The notes beneath the pieces are model-generated. The model was not told where the DNA came from and did not search any database. It was given only the letters and a program-made list of their open reading frames with translations. From contig NW_002476013.1 in NCBI RefSeq assembly GCF_000189635.1, positions 62,001 through 126,000 of the forward strand: a stretch of DNA of 64,000 nucleotides, read 5' to 3'. This document shows, piece after piece, positions 63,423-64,000 of the stretch (position 1 is its first letter; every line of letters begins with the position of its first letter). The position numbers and the translations under genes were made by a program. The stretch comes from Tetrahymena thermophila SB210. Its lineage: Eukaryota; Ciliophora; Oligohymenophorea; Hymenostomatida; Tetrahymenidae.

Positions 63423-64000
63423 TCATACACTTAGATTTTATAGTATTATTTATAAATCAAATAACTTATGTAAATAATTTAAAATAGCATATTTACTTTA
63501 CCCTTGATTAGAATATTGGACTATGCTTAGTTTTACAACTGACATCATAGTTAGAATTCCTATAAAATCTATTCCTACTATCAACAAAAATGATAAAGTT
63601 TGGCTATTAGCGTAACTAGCTTCTTGTCCACTTATAATAGATAAAATTACATAATAATAAAATAATAGAAGGCAAATTAAAAATAAAGCTGATATCTTTT
63701 TACCAACAGTTTTGATTTTATGTATAAAAATTATAATGGTTACTCCTGCAACTAATATAATTGAACTTATTAAAGAGATAATTACTTTTTAATCAAGATT
63801 ATAGCTGTCATCAAATATTGTTGTTAAGCATAAAGAATGAATTATTCTAAGATAAAAAATATTAAATCTGATTGCTCTTGATATTTTTGGATCATAGGTA
63901 TAAAATATGTTAAAAAAATCATGGAATATAATTAATTTTTTGAAAAATGATTTTTTTGCTAGCTTAAACTAATTACCATTTATATTTTTTTATTAAAGAA
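63423..64000 (-). CDS. C-terminal part of a multi-pass membrane protein, cut by window edge
   Basis: Minus-strand frame open from the right edge to TGA at 63423-63425 (about 192 codons visible). It starts in a basic segment (KLAKKSFFKKLIIFHDFFNI), then FYTYDPKISRAIRFNIFYLR, followed by at least three hydrophobic helices (VIISLISSIILVAGVTIIIF; ALFLICLLLFYYYVIL; FLLIVGIDFIGILTMMSVV) and a short polar tail. The juxtamembrane DPKISRAIRF style is familiar from large ciliate surface membrane proteins with long extracellular parts, but the deciding N-terminus is outside the window. An intron beginning at GGGTAAAG (near 63498) could give a different last exon. Confidence 0.65.

Noticed and set aside
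1-64000. Telomere repeats, transposase or integrase genes, rRNA, and tRNA genes
   Set aside because: I looked for GGGGTT/CCCCAA runs, DDE or recombinase motifs and cloverleaf boxes on both strands and found none that held up. A covariance-model scan would be more reliable.

Overview
The window reads as nuclear DNA of a Tetrahymena-like ciliate. Long continuous protein frames appear only when TAA and TAG are read as glutamine and TGA is the only stop. Base composition is extremely AT-rich, genes are separated by 0.6 to 5.8 kb of even AT-richer DNA, and introns are GT..AG and range from about 32 to 235 bases. Paramecium uses the same code but has much tighter gene spacing, so Tetrahymena or a close relative is the better guess (inference). 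With a standard-code reading almost every gene is shattered, so the short standard-code ORFs are fragments or shadows.

Layout, left to right. 1-4.0 kb: two minus-strand genes of unknown function, one cut by the window edge. 4.0-9.8 kb: a long tract without a recognised gene. 9.8-11.3 kb: an amino acid permease. 12.9-14.2 kb (minus): a TRIM-like zinc-binding/coiled-coil protein. 15.5-22.6 kb: a local duplication cluster holding two copies of a 116-residue secreted cysteine protein, a truncated relic of a lipase start, and two intact monoglyceride-lipase-like hydrolases. 24.2-26.4 kb: a PDK1-type kinase with a C-terminal PH-like domain. 27.3-28.8 kb: a Dcr2/purple-acid-phosphatase-like metallophosphoesterase. 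29.4-31.8 kb: a ten-exon sperm-tail PG-rich repeat (axonemal) protein. 32.6-35.3 kb: a Q/N-rich orphan. 37.0-44.6 kb: a giant gene of about 2,500 codons made of about 12 tandem two-finger DC1-like units, seven of them nearly identical, followed at 46.0 kb by a one-unit relative. 47.8-55.8 kb: two convergent cyclic-nucleotide-binding-domain paralogues. 56.7-58.7 kb: a zinc-finger/WD40-like protein. 59.3-59.8 kb (minus): a small Q/N-rich protein. 61.2-62.7 kb (minus): a RING-H2 protein. 63.4 kb to the edge (minus): the C-terminal end of a multi-pass membrane protein.

There is no operon-like organisation. What links the genes is local duplication (secreted pair plus lipases, zinc-finger array plus one-unit copy, cNMP pair) and a signalling/cilium flavour (PDK1-like kinase, cNMP sensors, axonemal STPGR protein). 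No tRNA, rRNA, transposase, CRISPR array or telomere repeat was found. Exon coordinates come from reading frames and splice-site logic by eye, not from alignment or transcripts.
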